A stretch of DNA of 64,000 bases, taken from the NCBI RefSeq assembly GCF_000518645.1, contig NZ_JADZ01000004.1, positions 367,926 through 431,925 of the forward strand. Reading direction: 5' to 3'. Origin of the DNA: Curvibacter gracilis ATCC BAA-807. Lineage in GTDB: Bacteria; Pseudomonadota; Gammaproteobacteria; Burkholderiales; Burkholderiaceae_C. Below are positions 63,396-64,000 of the stretch, in pieces; within the stretch, counting starts at the first letter, position 1, and each line of letters opens with the position of its first letter. Under the pieces are notes generated by a model, which worked only from the letters and a program-made list of their open reading frames with translations, was not told the DNA's origin and ran no database searches. The position numbers and the translations under genes are program-made.

Positions 63396-64000
63396 GTGCA
63401 GTGTCCCCATTGCCATCAAGTCGTCAGTGCCACCGCCCGGTTCTGCCGCCATTGCAGCCAACAATTGGCCACCCCGGCGCAGCGCCCTGAAGAGCCTCAA
63501 GCCAGTCCGAATCCGCCCCCACCCGCGGCAGCAGGCCGTGTTTGCCCGGACTGCCAGGCCAAGGTGGGGCCATTGGCCAAGGTGTGCGGACAGTGCGGCA
63601 CGCGCCTCTCGGGGGATGTTGCTCCTCCGGTGATTTCTGACCAGTCGGCTTCGAAAGAGGCCTCTGCTGCGAGATGTCCTCACTGCGATCAAGTCGTCAG
63701 TGTGAACGCCAGGTTTTGTGGTAACTGTCGCAATCGCTTGCCCACCGTGATGTGCGACACCCACGAGCCTCAAACCAGCCCGAATCCGCCACCACCCGTG
63801 GCAGCAGGCCGTGTTTGCCCGGGCTGCCAGGCCAAGGCAGGGCCCTTGGCCAAGGTGTGCGGACAGTGCGGCACGCGCCTGCCGGTGCTGGAGGGAGATG
63901 TCGTTCCAACGCCCCCCACTGAACAGCCACCGATTCCACCGGCGATACCGCCTGCACCCGAGCCTGCACCCGAGCCTGCACCCGAGCCTGCACCCGAGCC
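63396..64000 (+). CDS. Zinc-ribbon repeat protein, 3' end missing
   Basis: A reading frame open to the right edge of the window, starting at a GTG (63396) with GAGGAG 6 nt upstream. It encodes four zinc-ribbon half-sites per repeat: CPHCHQVVSATARFCRHC then VCPDCQAKVG...VCGQCGTRL; this unit of about 91 residues occurs twice (second copy starts at about 63675 with CPHCDQVVSVNARFCGNC). Linkers are Pro-rich (NPPPPAAAG). After residue 185 it becomes a PAPEP repeat, still open at the edge. Such double-zinc-ribbon proteins usually sit at the N-terminus of larger membrane or signalling proteins; the missing C-terminus would decide. The promoter is lux-box site D. Confidence 0.75.
   Translation, partial: MQCPHCHQVVSATARFCRHCSQQLATPAQRPEEPQASPNPPPPAAAGRVCPDCQAKVGPLAKVCGQCGTRLSGDVAPPVISDQSASKEASAARCPHCDQVVSVNARFCGNCRNRLPTVMCDTHEPQTSPNPPPPVAAGRVCPGCQAKAGPLAKVCGQCGTRLPVLEGDVVPTPPTEQPPIPPAIPPAPEPAPEPAPEPAPE
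63399..63944 (+). repeat. 273-bp tandem duplication inside the zinc-ribbon gene
   Basis: The unit 63399-63671 is repeated in register at 63672-63944 (offset 273 bp, 91 codons). The second half of each unit is nearly identical (for example GCAGCAGGCCGTGTTTGCCC in both), the first half more diverged, as expected of an old duplication with later conversion of one part. Confidence 0.75.
63951..64000 (+). repeat. 12-bp tandem repeat encoding PAPE
   Basis: Four full copies of CCTGCACCCGAG (plus 2 nt) continue to the window edge, encoding (PAPE)n. It is a low-complexity Pro-rich spacer, common before membrane or peptidoglycan-spanning segments, and is prone to length change. Confidence 0.85.

Noticed and set aside
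63951..64000. CRISPR-like short repeats at the right edge
   Set aside because: The 12-bp units are contiguous without spacers and lie in frame as PAPE codons of a gene.

Overview
The window is high-GC throughout (except an AT-richer stretch at about 59.4-60.9 kb) and looks like the chromosome of a betaproteobacterium of the order Burkholderiales, probably close to Comamonadaceae or the Ideonella/Rubrivivax group. This rests on family content (orphan Bug/TctC receptors, PanE-like and tannase families, LysR/IclR regulators, QseC-type kinase) and codon use, not on a marker gene. I saw no rRNA, tRNA, CRISPR array or intact transposase. The first gene (histidine kinase) and last gene (zinc-ribbon protein) run off the ends.

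0-18 kb holds mostly metabolic genes. They are a sensor kinase with a small membrane protein, a siderophore-interacting-type flavoprotein, a TPR protein, a tannase/feruloyl-esterase lipoprotein with a DUF3237 protein, and an acyltransferase. An IclR-regulated polar amino-acid ABC transporter overlaps an FAD amine oxidase. Then come a cupin, a LysR regulator whose 3' end lies in a 268-bp MITE-like element, a periplasmic asparaginase, a DadA-like oxidase and a SphA/MetA-like outer-membrane protein.

18.9-35.9 kb is a coherent catabolic island. An AraC regulator is followed by a Liv-type ABC transporter, a nitrilase, a chemoreceptor and an aldoxime dehydratase, all on the + strand. Converging on it from a LysR-flanked promoter are benzoylformate decarboxylase, an aldehyde dehydrogenase, two orphan Bug receptors and a ketopantoate-reductase-family protein. 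Together they could take up, sense and degrade aldoximes/nitriles, and plausibly mandelonitrile through mandelate and benzoylformate to benzoate.

36-42.7 kb is a copper locus: DUF2946 protein, MbnP, MbnH (di-heme), a TonB-dependent copper receptor and an Ig/FN3-type lipoprotein.

43-64 kb is the most unusual part. A translationally coupled operon encodes a sigma factor, an anti-sigma-like membrane protein, a second membrane protein that shares the anti-sigma's extracytoplasmic domain, and a SulP-like transporter with a STAS-like tail. Downstream lie a YbjN-like protein, a 1303-residue secreted protein with caspase-like domains at both ends around a WD40 propeller, and three tandem LuxR paralogues (a fourth lies at 62 kb). 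Four genes or operons around them (lipoprotein/membrane/lipase operon, broken lipoprotein, glycosyltransferase, zinc-ribbon protein) each carry a 17-bp lux-box-like palindrome whose centre sits exactly 31 nt from a -10-like hexamer pointing into the gene. I infer a local LuxR-paralogue regulon tied to a caspase/sigma stress-response locus; this is the best candidate here for an undescribed system.
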